Assembly (NCBI GenBank): GCA_004335835.1
Contig: RWJK01000214.1
Span: forward strand, 62,001 to 126,000
DNA: 64,000 nucleotides
Source of the DNA: Scenedesmus sp. ARA3
Taxonomy: Eukaryota > Chlorophyta > Chlorophyceae > Sphaeropleales > Scenedesmaceae
Reading direction: 5' to 3'
Under the pieces are notes generated by a model that did no database searches, had not been told where the DNA came from, and worked only from the letters and a program-made list of their open reading frames with translations. Below, in pieces: positions 13,114 through 24,972 of this stretch (positions within the stretch are counted from its first letter, which is position 1; each line of letters opens with the position of its first letter). Made by a program: the position numbers and the translations under genes.

Positions 13114-15566
13114 GTAGGAAGTCGCTGTGTAGCTGGATGCATTGGTCTGTGTGTTGCAGTTGTAGTGGGGCATGAGATAGGGAGTGTGGTAGCTAGCTGC
13201 AGCCGATTGTGCACTGTGGTGTCTGCAGCTCATTGGGTAGCTGACGGGCAGCGCCTGGCCTGGCGTAGTATGTTAAACTGCGGCTGCAAGCCGGTGTTTG
13301 GCAGTGGGTATGGTGCTGCTCCTGGAACCATGTTGTGAAACTGATAGGCGCGAGGGTTGCGCACAACAGCATTCACCTGCCAGTTTTGGTGCACCTTGAA
13401 TGTACATATAGACATAGGCTGCTGCTAGACAGGCGACCTTCTTGCAGCTGCTGCCTTGTCTGCATGCATGCTGTGTTCGTCATGCTTGTGCTCGTTTGGG
13501 TAAATGCCATTGATGTATGTCATGCAGTTTCACCAGCATGCTGCTGTTGCTGCTGTTGCGCATTACGGCAAATGGCGAGTAAATTGTAGACTGGTCTGCC
13601 TGCGAGCTGTGCGTTAGGTGTAGGACGGCCGTGCACCGTTGCAGTAGGTGCAGCACGCACAGGCGGACATTTGCAAGCAAGCGATGCGTGCAGTGGCGTG
13701 CTGTTCCCCCTTTGGTGAAGTAGGTTAGGCTGATGAGTCCCTTCGCGATGGTATCAGGCGGCACCCATATTGTGAGCCCGTTGATGGCCTGGGAGTGGCA
13801 GCACGGCGCATGACAAGGTTGTGCCTTCCCAAGTCGCTGCTGCTCCGCCACATGTGGTGTTGATCGCTGCAGAGCCTGCAGTACTGACGGGATTGCATGA
13901 CTGCCGTGTAGGGTGTCTCACGCCTGTGCTGCTGCTGTGCTTTGAGCATCAACAGCATGCAACCCACTGCAAGTGGCCGTGTGGCTGTCGGGCAGCCACA
14001 TGGCAGGGGATAGTTTCAAGGTAGTTCATGATCTGTAGTATCTGTGCATCGACCCGCTGTTGTGGGCAGGTTTGGAGTGCACCAGCTGCATTTGACCACT
14101 GGCTGACTATTAGGCGGTGTTAAGTTGGAGTGCGCATCATTGCAGCTGTTGGCGCCAGCAAAGGCATTTGGGTTATCGTGTCTGTGCTAGAAGGCGCACA
14201 TGTGTGGACTGGCAGTAGCCAGTTCACCGTGGACGGCTGCACTTGGTTGCTCAAGCATTTTGATTGTCGCAGTTTGCATGGGATTGATATTCACAGCTGC
14301 GGTGTGTGACAGCAGCTACAGGTGCAAGCAGATGTGTGGATATTGTGCTTTTGTTGCATTGCGGGGTGGTGTCATTTGTCATCCTTGCTGGCGGCCAAAG
14401 CTGGGCCAGCTTCTGCAGATCTTGGGGATGTGCAAGATCTTCACAGGGTCTGCAGAGCTGGACTCTCGAGGGACAGTAATGAGTCCGACAGCGTCACATT
14501 GTTGGCCGCTGCATTGAGCTGTGCAGGTTCTGCACTGCAGCTGGCCACTGGGGTTTGGGTGTAGGGACTGCTTGCATGTAGCATAGCGTATGTCGTCTGC
14601 TTGCAAAGCGGCTGACACCAGAATCGTTGGCAAGCATGTTGTTGCTTTGCGTATCGATGTGTAGGCAGCTGTTGGCACACCCTTTGACAAAGGTACCCAG
14701 CACAACACTGGTAAGCAGCAAGTGCATTGCTCTGCTTGGGGCAGCAACTACTGGTGGGCTGCACACGGTGTGTTACAACTCTGTCTGCAGCGTAGTCGTC
14801 GTAATCATCAAGATGCTGGGCCCATTGGAGCTCTTGCTGTCACTTTAGTGCCGTGCCAGCCTCGCGCTGCAACTGGCGCCAGCCTACTAGGCTGCCCAAA
14901 CAGGTACACGTATGTTTGCATGCTACTGCTAATCGAGCCGGCCGTAAGCAAGCAGCACCTGGCCCCAACCTTTCCGGCAGCTTCCAGAATTGCACATGCT
15001 GCACAAGGACCATCATACCAAGTTACAAATGAGCAGCACCATCTGTCGCAACAACTCCAGTATGTAACAAGCTTGTCAGGCACACTACGCTTCTAAAAGA
15101 CACAGCTGCAATAGAAGATGTATGCGGCCATGCAGTGGCCTGAGCCAGGCTTTCCCAGGTGAATGTCGCACATGCGCAAGCCAGATACCAGCAGCGCTGC
15201 ACCATCAGCAAGGATGTGCTGCAGCAATGCACCCGAAGCACGGCTTGCCGGCTGTGTGTTGAGCAGCTGCAACAACGCCACCTATACTGCAGCAGAACGC
15301 GTGGATGCGGGCGCACATGGTGACAGTGTTCCATGGTGCATGCCAGCGCACAAACCGCAACTGACAGTAACAAGACAAGCGGCAGCGTTGCCCTGCCTGT
15401 TCCTCGAGGGACTCGCAAAGCGCCAGCGGCAACAGCACGTGACCAATTGTATGCATAAATTGTACTGGGGGTGAGCACCAAAGGTGCCATGGATGCGGTA
15501 GCTGTGTTTGTCCTGCAGCCAGCAGCACATGGCTGCCGTCGCGCTGGCCGCCACCCTGCCTGCTGC
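13114..15566. other. Intergenic region between convergent genes
   Basis: About 2.45 kb between the stop of the F-box/LRR gene and the stop of the plastid membrane protein gene, which point toward each other. It should hold both 3' UTRs. I see many short open frames but none with a phase-consistent exon chain or a recognised domain. Confidence 0.5.
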
Positions 15567-16865
15567 CTACTCGCTGAGCAGGGTGGGTGCGCTGAGGCCA
15601 CCCTCGGCATCTGGCGTGGCGATGATGATGGTGGGCTCCGCATCTGGGCCGGTAGGCCTGCGGCAGCGCAGCAAGCACGGCACACATGCATGGTGCATGT
15701 GGTCAGTGAGGAGTGAGCGCTAGCGCATATCATCCTGCTAGCTGGGCAAAGTTGTGCTTCTAGCAGTGATGCTGCGGCCGGTCATGCACGCGTTGCGCAA
15801 TGAGGGGGCTGCTGCTGCCGCAGCGCTCAGCAGGATATGTATGCTGCTGTGCGCTGCTCACGTCTTCACAAAGGTGGTGGCCCCCTCGTTGTATGTCTTA
15901 GCTGCGATGCCTCCGCAGACAACTCCCAGCACGATGAGTCCGGGGATGAAGTAGTTCTCCAGCGCCTTGCCGAAGTTCTGGGCGGGCACATGAGGCACAC
16001 ATGACACATGGCAGCCGGGTTGAGGATTGCATGGAGGCACACAGAGGCGATGGCATGCATGGCGTGCTGTGTTTGGTGTGTGCATGTAGGAACAGCGGCT
16101 GCGGAGGCGCATACGGCTACGCAGGAGGTCAGCATGCCACCGTTGCTGCTGGTATGCACATCTATTAATTTAAGAGGCAGGACAGATCCAACGCATGTAG
16201 AGACTTGCTGCCACCTGCCCAGAAGTGTGCTTGCCTGCTGCAAGCAAGGTACTCAATGTATGCCACAAGCTGCTATGGCACAGCGCCAAACCCAAGCCTG
16301 ACACACTGTGCAGCTGGCTCGCTGGCTGCGCCATGCAGCTGCGCATGGTCCTCAAGTCTCTGGGTGTCCCCAACCTGGCACGCCACACACAACACATGAT
16401 GCCAGCATTGACACAGCGCGTAGGTGTGCTCACTTCAAACTGGTTGCCCTCCCAGAAGTCTGGCTCGTCTTCTGGCCCTTTGAATGCCACGTTGCTCTCC
16501 ACGACCTTGCTGCCTAGCGCACTGAACTCCCGTGTGACAGGCTGCACAGGGACCTCTGGCGCGCTGCTGCTTGGTGCTGCTGCTGGTGCTGGTGCTGCTT
16601 CCTGCGGAGTGGATTGCTGCTGCTCCTGCTGCTTCTGCAATTCAAATGAGATGGCACGCGTCAGGCAAGCAGCAGGGGTTGCCCAGGCAGCAGGGGCAGC
16701 AACAAACAGTGGCTTCGTGCACAGCAGCAGTACTGCAGGACCTCGTTGCCTCCCACCCACCTGCGCCTTCCTTGCACGGCAAACAACTCGACTAGACACC
16801 GCCAAGCGACTAGAATGCGCTATGCCGCATGCGCCAGCTTGACCGCGTGCACTCGCATGTGCCAT
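15567..16865 (-). CDS. Plastid-targeted single-span membrane protein, unknown function, 170 aa
   Basis: Four exons on the minus strand: 16865-16761, 16634-16434, 15977-15862 and 15657-15567, all in phase. The first 35 residues are rich in Ala, Ser and Arg with no acidic residue, typical of a chloroplast transit peptide. A Pro/Ala/Gln spacer follows, then EDEPDFWEGNQFE, then one hydrophobic helix (YFIPGLIVLGVVCGGIAA) followed by KTYNEGATTFVKT and a short acidic tail ending LLSE. The DFWEG motif before a membrane helix followed by YNEGA resembles small thylakoid or envelope proteins of plants and algae, but I cannot name the family. A shorter model ending at a TGA at 15858 is possible; the GTGAGC donor there and the in-phase fourth exon argue for the longer one. 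It is divergently arranged with the dioxygenase gene. Confidence 0.8.
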
Positions 16866-17346
16866 GGCTAACAGATCCCCTCACGCTGCAGCACTCAGAT
16901 GGCAGATGTGTTGACGGAGCGCTTGACGTGGACATGTAATTCTTGATTGAACTGAGCTGCTCGGATCAATTGGCACCATGCGTTCAACAGCGGGTGAGTG
17001 ATTTGCAGGAAAGTGACACACATGTCACCAGCCAGTTCAAGTCGTTTTTCTAGCCTTGCGAATGGAACATTCCCTCATTGTAAGCACCAGTACTTCGTAA
17101 TATCTTTTGTGCCGGAACATAGTGAGTGGGATCGATCATTTCTACTTGAGCCAAGCCCCTCAGGGGCCTTCCTGTGGACAGCATGGCATGGTGGGTCTTT
17201 TAAGCTCGAGACAGTGAAAGTGAAGTTGTGTTGTATCATCTGCTCTGTTTTTCTGATAGGTTCTGCAAGCGGGCCTTGACCTTTGAACCTATTGATGCGC
17301 AGAATACGGTAGACGTCCTGCTGTCTATGCTGCAACAGTTCCCTGC
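16866..17346. promoter_or_regulatory. Divergent intergenic region (plastid membrane protein / CCD8-like)
   Basis: 481 bp separate two start codons that point away from each other, so both promoters must lie here or overlap. No TATA box or other element was identified with confidence. Confidence 0.5.
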
Positions 17347-17835
17347 ATGCTGCGCTGTTGCAGGCAAACAGCACCAGCAGTGAATGCAAGGAGAGGCTTA
17401 CAGCCGGCAGCCATCTCTAACCACAGCAATAGCTGCCTGCCGCACAGCTGGAAGCCTGCAGCACAGCGCAGCACAGCATCACAGCTGCCCTCGGTCAAGA
17501 TGGCAGCAGTGTCAGGCGTGGCAGCAGCAGAAGCATCGGCTGACAAGGCAGTCTGCAATGCACCAACCGAGGTTGCCAGGAAAGCTTTGTTTGGAGTTGC
17601 ACAGGAGCAGGTGAGCTGACGATGCGAGATTCCTGCGAAACTGCAGTTTGTGCTGCGTGGCTTGCGCCACTGCAACATGCCTGCACTGTGGTGTATGACA
17701 TGCACATCTGTTTGCTGCAAACATACACCATAAAACTGTCACAATCTGACGAGTCCCTCATCGTCCCCTACCGTCGTGCGCTAGGCTGTGCTCTCAAGCA
17801 TGGTAACAGCACAGTGCACCAGGACTCAGCGTGAG

Positions 17836-17875
<40 letters not shown>

Positions 17876-19877
17876 TGGCCCCGCCCCTCCCCCTGCAGCC
17901 TGTGGAGGTTGAGGCTGAGGTGCGTGGTGAGCTGCCGGCCTGGCTGGCTGGCAGCCTGGTGGTGAATGGCGGCGGTGACTACAGCCACATGAACCACATG
18001 TTTGACGGCTACGGCCTGCTGGCCAAGGTGCGGCTGGGCGGCGGCAGGGCCTGGGGCAGCCAGCGCTACGTGGACAGCAAGGTGTACCGAGCATACAAGC
18101 GCGAAGGTGAGCAGCAGCAGCAGCAGCAGTCAAGTAACGCAGGTGCAGTCTTTGTATGTCAGCGCTCCCACAAGCAGCGGCAACACTGGCTGTTGGGCTC
18201 GGGCCTGCTGCTCAAGCAAGCTTACCATTGTGAGGTGGCTGCCGCACTTCGCGCTACTGCTGCTGGTGTAGCTTGTTCAGAGCTCGAGCTTGCAGCAGCA
18301 GCAGTAGTGCTAACCCCACCTCTGCGCTGACTCCCTCTGGCCGTTTGCTTCTCGCCACATCATGCGCTGCTGTACTGCTCTTCCTGCCACCAGGCCGTGT
18401 GGTGGTGCGCGAGTTTGCCACGCGGCCTGAGGTATCAGGCCTGTTTGGTGAGCTCAAGGAGCTGCTCAGCCAGCTGGCAGGCCTAATAAGCAAGAACCCT
18501 AGCTTCACTGACAACGCAAGCGTGAGCCTGCAGCCGGTGCGGCGTGCTGCTGCTGGAGGAGGGCCGCTGCTGATGGCCATGAGTGAGACGCCACCCGCCA
18601 GCTACATCATCAACCCCGCTGACCTCACCACAATGGAGCAGGTGCGGCCAGCCTGCAGGCCTGTGGGTTTGTACGTCTGCGAGTGCATACACATGTGCCT
18701 TATTTATCAAAGGTTTACACGTGCTTGCGCTGCAGGCTGCTGCAGCTGCGCATGACCAGGCTGTGCCAGGCCTGCGTATCCTTGCACACTCCTGGCGGTC
18801 TCTCTGACGCCACCCATGCAGCTGCACCTGTCAACCAACAAATGCTGCTTGTATAGCGAATCAGATGTAAGAGCACTTTTTGTATCCATGATCGACTGCT
18901 GCTGCACTATGCATCCATCTCACAAATGCATGCAGGTCACCTACGATGACGGCCTGCCTGGCGACCTCACAACCGCGCACCCCAGCATCCTGCCTGACGG
19001 CAGCCTGCTCAACTTCACGCGCAGCCTGCCCTTTGGGGGCTTCCACGTGTACAGGCAGGACCCAGCCACGCTGCGCCGCACACAGGTGGGGCGGCTGCGG
19101 CCATGCGCCGGCAGGTACAGGGAGCAGCACTCATCCAGCTCTTGTCAGTTTGGCTGCACATGTGCACCGCCAGTGTGCGTTGATGCAGTCTGCCAGCAAC
19201 GGCCTCCGGCAGTGCTTGCAGCGGCCTGTAAGAAACAGCTGTGCTTGTAGCAGCAGCAGCAGCAGAGTTGCTGCCGCACCTGTGCAACACCCACACAACG
19301 TAATGCCCCGAGCTTGAGCGGCGCTGCTCTGCCGGCTGTTTCTGTGCTTCACCACCACACACTGCTCACCTCTCTGCCTTCCCCACCTCTCCCACCTCTC
19401 CTGTCTCTTCCCCTTTCTCTCTGTGCAGCTCGCATTTGTGCCTGACAGACGGCCGTTGAGCCCCGCCTGGCTGCACGACTTTGCTGCCACTGAGCAGTAC
19501 GCGGTGCTGCTGGAGCAGCCGCTGTACATGAGCCTTGCCAGCCTGCTGCTGGGCAGCCCCGCCAGCCACCTCTTCATGGACTGGGCCCCGCAGGACGAGA
19601 TGCGCGTGCACGTTGTGGCCCTGGACGGCAGCGGGGTGAGTGTTGGGCCTGCTGCTGGCTGACTGGCTGGTATGGATGCTGTTGCATGTCTGGCATTGCG
19701 GATGTGCCAGGTGTTACATGAAGGCGTGGGTTGGTTGGCGTGGCTGGTGCAGCATGCAGCAGGCTGTTGTGAAGCACCCTTGACAGCAGTGTTGCACTTT
19801 ACCCCATGTAGCCGCCATCCTGCGTGCTGCCCTCTCACCTACCTGCCTGCATGTCTGCCTGTGGCGACCCGCCACCC

Positions 19878-19936
<59 letters not shown>

Positions 19937-21474
19937 CCACGCAGGAGGTGCGCAGCTTCACCTGCCCCACCTTCTTCTACTTCCATGTCGGCAACGCCTT
20001 CAAGTCAGAAGACGGCAGCACCCTGCACGTGGACCTGGCAGCATACGATGACCCGCAGATCCTGAAGGACCTCATGCTGCAGCCGCTGCTGCAGCCGGCG
20101 CGGGGTGCTGACGGCGCGCTGCAGCAGCAGGTGTCGCGCAGCTGGTACAAGCGGCTCAGCATCCCGCTGCGGGGGGAGGCGGGAGGCAGGCTGCAGGTGC
20201 GATGAGCAGGGGTGCAGCGGCTGCTGCTGCTGCTGCTGCTGCAGCTAATTTAAGTGATGAGCCATGGCTGCTGTAGGCCAGGGATTTGTGAGTAAGCAGC
20301 ACAGGATGTAACGGGTCTTTTGCTGCAATGCCTGCAGCATGCTGCTGACCTGTCAACATACACAGCGGACTGCGTTGTGCTGCGGACTCTGCGGGCGTCT
20401 GGCATACCTGTTGCACAGTGTGCATGCTGCGTCTGACACCGCACGCCATGCTGTGTGCTGCATGCCTGCAATGCACCTGCTGCCGCCAGGCCCCTCAGCA
20501 ACTGGTGTCCCAGCAGCAACCTTCAGCCACAGGGCTGACCCTACAGGAGCCGCTGGGCTCCTTCTGTGAGTTCCCTGCCATCAACCCCGCAGCACGCGGC
20601 CAGGCGTACCGCTACGCGTACTGCCTGAGTGCGGTGCGGCCCACCAACATCGGCAACGCCCTCAGCAAGATTGACCTGCAGCAGGGCGCTGCGCAGACGT
20701 GGCACGAGCGCGGCGGCGCAGTTGGTGAGCGGTCCCTGCTTTGACCAGGTCATCATCATCATCATCATGTTACCCATCAAGCCATTGCATCATTGACCAG
20801 GTTGTGTCTTGTGTCCGTCGAATGGGGGTGTTATGGGCTCCACAAACGGGCAACTGTTAGCTGCAGGCGGCTGGCTGGCAGGGAGAGGCAGAGGCGTGTG
20901 GTGGTGCAGCTGCTGCTGCATGCATGCATGGCTGGGCAAGCTATTGAGCATTGAGCGCAGCATGCTGCGGCACTGCTAGCTGAACAAGCAGCAGCAGCGC
21001 CGACGGCGGCTTGCACGGCACCCAGGCTGGCAGTGGCATCTATGAATCGGCAACAATGTGCATGGGTTGTGTGCTGCAGCTGAGCACTGCTGTCAAACCA
21101 TGCCCTGCCAGAGGCAGAGGTGCAACAGCCTTGGATGGCTGTGCCAACATGATACAGTAAAGCTGAAGCGCAGGCAGGTCATGCACTTACAGTACTGAGG
21201 GTTCAGCCGTACAGCGCATGCCCTGTTGTCACCTGAAGCATGCTGCTGCTGCTGTTGCCTTGCTGCCGTCACGGGATATGCAGGCGAGCCTGTGTTTGTG
21301 GCGCGGCCTGGGGCTTCAGCAGAGGATGATGGAGTGGTGCTGGCGCCCGGTGTTGATGCAGCAGGCGGCACGTTTGTGCTGGTGATGGATGCTGCCAGCT
21401 GGACCGAGCTGGCCCGGGTGCAGCTGCCCTTCACCACACCAAACAGGTTCCATGGCATCTGGGTGCCAGAATAG
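17347..21474 (+). CDS. Carotenoid cleavage dioxygenase, CCD8-like, 584 aa
   Basis: Eight exons: 17347-17610, 17899-18106, 18394-18641, 18936-19085, 19429-19635, 19945-20196, 20490-20724 and 21284-21474; phase is kept throughout. This is a non-heme iron dioxygenase of the RPE65/CCD family, which cleaves carotenoid-derived polyenes. All four iron-ligand histidines are in expected contexts: TTAHPSILPDG (about H255), WLHDFAATEQY (H306), FFYFHVGNAF (H373) and FHGIWVPE (H578). Motifs favour the CCD8 branch: GDYSHMNHMFDGYG near the N-terminus, AYRYAYCLSAVRPTNIGNAL, VFVARPGASAEDDGVV and the C-terminal HGIWVP. In land plants CCD8 makes carlactone, the strigolactone precursor, in plastids. Residues 1-50 (Arg, Ser and Ala rich) look like a transit peptide, consistent with plastid action. 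Whether the algal enzyme makes carlactone cannot be told from sequence. Several introns end in long CTG runs. Confidence 0.9.
17838..17873 (+). repeat. (CTG)12 in CCD8-like intron 1
   Basis: Twelve CTG units, 25 nt upstream of the 3' splice site at 17898, where a polypyrimidine tract would normally be. Confidence 0.9.
19879..19935 (+). repeat. (CTG)19 in CCD8-like intron 5
   Basis: Nineteen perfect CTG units, the longest pure triplet run in the window. It ends 9 nt before the CAG of the 3' splice site (exon starts at 19945). Confidence 0.93.
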
Positions 21475-21869
21475 TTGGCTGCTGTTCTGCAGCAAATTGT
21501 TAAAAGCTGTGACATCAATTATTTGGTGTCACAGCATGTGGCGGTGGTTAGGCCTCAGTCCAAAGCTGCGGGCTGCCAGCTGTGGCAGCTGTGGGGGGCC
21601 TTGCGTGAGGAGTCCAGGCACCACGCAGCATGTCTTGGACAGAAAGATGGCGATCGGATGCATGCAAGCAGGCTAGCGATGCAGCATGTTATGGATGTTA
21701 TGGAGCTAAGCTTGCACAAGTCTGGATGGCTGTATGCAGCAAGCGGGAGTGCTGTTTGGCCAACTGTGCATGCTGCTTGGCCACAGGCAGGCATGCCGGC
21801 AGCAGCTGTAGCTAGCCTGTCTCCTTTTCAAGGACGGTAACTAGTGCAGTGCTGCAGGGTGGCGAGGGT

Positions 21870-21874
21870 TGTAA
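21870..21874 (+). terminator. Candidate polyadenylation signal TGTAA for the CCD8-like gene
   Basis: This is a TGTAA about 396 nt after the stop codon, the expected green algal poly(A) signal. It is a short motif with moderate support only. Confidence 0.33.
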
Positions 21875-23152
21875 AGATGGACAGTCTAGCATGAAAAATG
21901 CAAAGCTGCGCACCTTCAAGCATTGCTTGTCCAGGAGACCTCCCGCCCAAGGTTGTGCTGTGAGAGCCATGCTCCTTGAGCAGTACTTTATGTAGCAGTA
22001 ACACCCCCTTGCACACCGCTGCGCACCAGGTGATGACAGCAGGCTTGCTCAAGGACAAATGCATGCTGGTTCAGGCTTCTGGCCATGATGAGGCAAGTTG
22101 CTGCAAGCTTTACAGAGGTTGTAACGTAAAAACATACAGATATGGTGGGACATGTGCGCACCAGTAACATGTAACCTGCAAAAGCAAGCACAGCATGCAG
22201 GGCGCCACTACACCACAGCGATGGCCTCCCTCAACCAAGTGGTTGCTTGGCACTGCATATCTTCTTCAGCAGCTCACACCAACTCACGCCATGATCTCAC
22301 CCACAATGGCGGTGCGTGCACCATATTTGCACCTTTTCACATCTTGCCAAGCCGCATTCGCCAGTTTTAGGCCGGCCAGACGCCAGCAATGACTCACCAA
22401 CAGCGCAAACAACAGATACAAGAACAGAAACACCAGCCGGCACATCAATGAACAATCACACAAGCATCTGCCCAGCAGGCAAGCAGGCCGGATCCATGTG
22501 CTGCCGCTGGTGTGCACACGCACGTGCAGCAACCACCATCTGCCGCCCAATGATCTGAGCAGCCACAGCATGGTGTACTGCTGCAACATGTAACAACTCA
22601 CCGAAACACAATACGCCGCTAACGCTGCCATGTCGGCGGTAATTTTCTTATCGGTAATCAGTGCTGGACTCAAAATCTGCACACACGCGTCCACAAGGGT
22701 GCGCGCGCATTTCTGCACTGCAATGAGGAAGCAACTCCGAGGAAATGCAATGTTGCACAGCACAACGGCTCCCAAAAAACCTGACACATTGTGTTCCACC
22801 TGCCCAGCTGCCCAAGCCTAGATGTTGCAGCACTGCCAGCGCAGTCACTTGATGCTCAACAATGCTCCCAGGCATCTGCATATACAGCAGTCGTGCCAAG
22901 CACTGCGCCGCGTGCACCCACCCAACGGCACGGCCGTGCAGGCTACCCGTGGACTCCCACAATCATCGCCCGCAGCCCCAACCTGCAAAGTGGCTTTTGC
23001 ACGAGTCAGTGCCGAAAAAAAGACGTTGAAAAGACGCCTCGCCCGCAGCTTGAATGCCCGACACTCCACAAGCTGTTGACGCCAATTCATAGGTGACTGT
23101 GTAGCCTGGCAGTGATAACACGCTGCCTGTGCTGCTGCAGCACACTTTGCCA

Positions 23153-23206
23153 GCTGGCAGCAGCTAGCTGCCCCGCTGGCAGCAGCTAGCTGCCCCGCTG
23201 ACAGCC
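23153..23206. repeat. 22-bp tandem repeat, about 2.4 copies
   Basis: The unit gctggcagcagctagctgcc plus cc occurs at 23153-23174 and 23175-23196, followed by a degenerate partial copy. It is non-coding as far as can be seen. Confidence 0.8.
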
Positions 23207-24972
23207 ACACCCATCAAGGCGCATACGCAGCCGCCGAGGCCAGTCACATTCTCGTGATGAGCCTGGACGGCAGGATCACGGCCCTGCCCCGCAAACTGGC
23301 GCAGAACACAATGCACACAACCACACACATGCAACGATATCTCTGCACACCACAATCATGAAGCAGCACACGTGTACTGAACCAAAACACTTCAATGGCC
23401 TACAGCTTCCCGAGAAGCAGCCAAGCAACGCAGCAATCGAGAAGGTGCACCGGCTCACACATGGATACACCTGACAGCACTAAGCGTAAGGTTCCCCAAC
23501 CCGATGCAGCATCCTGTTCGAGCTGCCAGGAATTACTGTAGCGTACGTGACGCCTGCAGCACCAATGCTGCACGCCCAAGGCCCCTGCACATGCATGCAC
23601 ACCGTGCGAGGGCAGAAGCCAGCACTGCAAGCCCAAGCACACACAATCTGCTGTTCTGATCACAACTGCTATGCCATGCATGCAGCTCCTGCGCGAGTGC
23701 AGGGTGCAGGCAGCAGGCATGGTGGAAAGAGCAGCACCTGCCAGCACGGTACAGGGTGCCATGGCTACTGCTGTTCAAGGGGCTTCAAGGCCACACACCC
23801 ACACACCACAAGCACACAGTACTTCAATAAATGCAGGCAGTTGGTTTGCAGCATCTGCTGCTTTCACACCTAGACAGCAAGAGGCCCCGCTGGGCACCTG
23901 AGGACGCAAGTCTACATACTTGTGCAGGACTGCCATCGGAGAGGCAGCTCTCACATGTGTGCACAAAGCAGCGCTGCTAAGCAGCACCTTAACCTGGCTA
24001 GGCTGCTGCAAGCAGCCAGCGCGTTCCAAGAGGCTGCATGCAGCCTTGACAACCCGCCAGAATCGCCCAAAACCAAGCCACAGCATAGGAAAGTACAGCT
24101 GCCAGGACAGTCCTGCTGGGCCCGAGCTACTCTGCTGCAAGCGCTGCTGCAGGCAGCACCACTATGCACTGCAGCGCCATCTGCTGTGCTGATCCACACT
24201 AATGTACAGGTGCAGCCGTGCTGCTTAATGCAGGCATCTGGAGCACGAGCTGAGCGTTGCCATGCAGACAGCGGCCACTTATTGTTCTGCACAACTTCTC
24301 ACGCGCACAGCAGTGTCCACAACACGCGCCCACGAAGAATCAAAGGTGCCACGCAGCAAACCACAAAAGGCTGACATGGCCGGCTTGCAGTCACTCCTTC
24401 CCCAAACCACCAACAGTCTGCTAGCATATCCGTGAAACAGGCAACATCAACTAGCCAGGCTGACAGCCAGGCAACCAATCAATGCCTGCGCCTGAGCGCC
24501 ACTTGTGTGCATCTCGACAAAGCGGTTCGAGGCCGCAGCAACAGCACTGCGCTGATCCCTAACTTGCAAACTTGCGAGCCGAGCACCGGCAGCTTCGAAG
24601 AAGCGTGCAATCAAGGCACACCGCGCCAGAGGCAACATCATGGAAGCAGCATAGCTGCTGGCAGCATATGCCAGCCAGAAAAGTGTTGGCTGAAACAGCA
24701 AGTGCAACGATGTTTAGCCCAATCCCTGTATTGGACTACCAAAGCTTCGCCAGCAGCAGTGGCGCTGCCCCATGATGAGACACCACTGCACTGATGCGCC
24801 AGCATACACAACTTTGCCTCATGATATGCGGGCGCGTGTGCCGCTGCCCTCACCCTTGCCAGGGTTGCTAGGAGACAGCACAACAACTCAACAAGGCTCA
24901 ATCAGGCAATGCAGCAGCCACGCAAGTCAAGGATCATCCTGCGCCAGCGCCTCCAGCGGCTGCAGGAGTCAG

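Larger units (their letters stand above)
21475..24972. other. Gene-poor stretch, no confirmed gene
   Basis: About 3.5 kb between the CCD8-like stop and the zinc-finger stop. It must hold both 3' UTRs; a TGTAA lies at 21870-21874. On the minus strand several exon-like segments between 22284 and 23470 keep open frames and have fair splice sites (for example 22799-22602), but competing frames are equally open and no domain is recognised, so no gene is called. Confidence 0.4.

Noticed and set aside
12472..13233. Overlapping minus-strand frames opposite the low-complexity tail
   Set aside because: Shadows of the F-box/LRR last exon.
15508..15723. Small plus-strand frame starting MSCSQQHMAAVALAATLPAA
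   Set aside because: Opposite the fourth exon of the plastid membrane protein gene, which continues that protein in phase.
22284..23470. Exon-like open segments on the minus strand (for example 22799-22602 and 23055-23000, ending GEIMA before a TGA at 22284)
   Set aside because: Different segments favour different frames, phases do not chain, and no domain is recognised. The density of AG and GT in this sequence makes chance exons likely.
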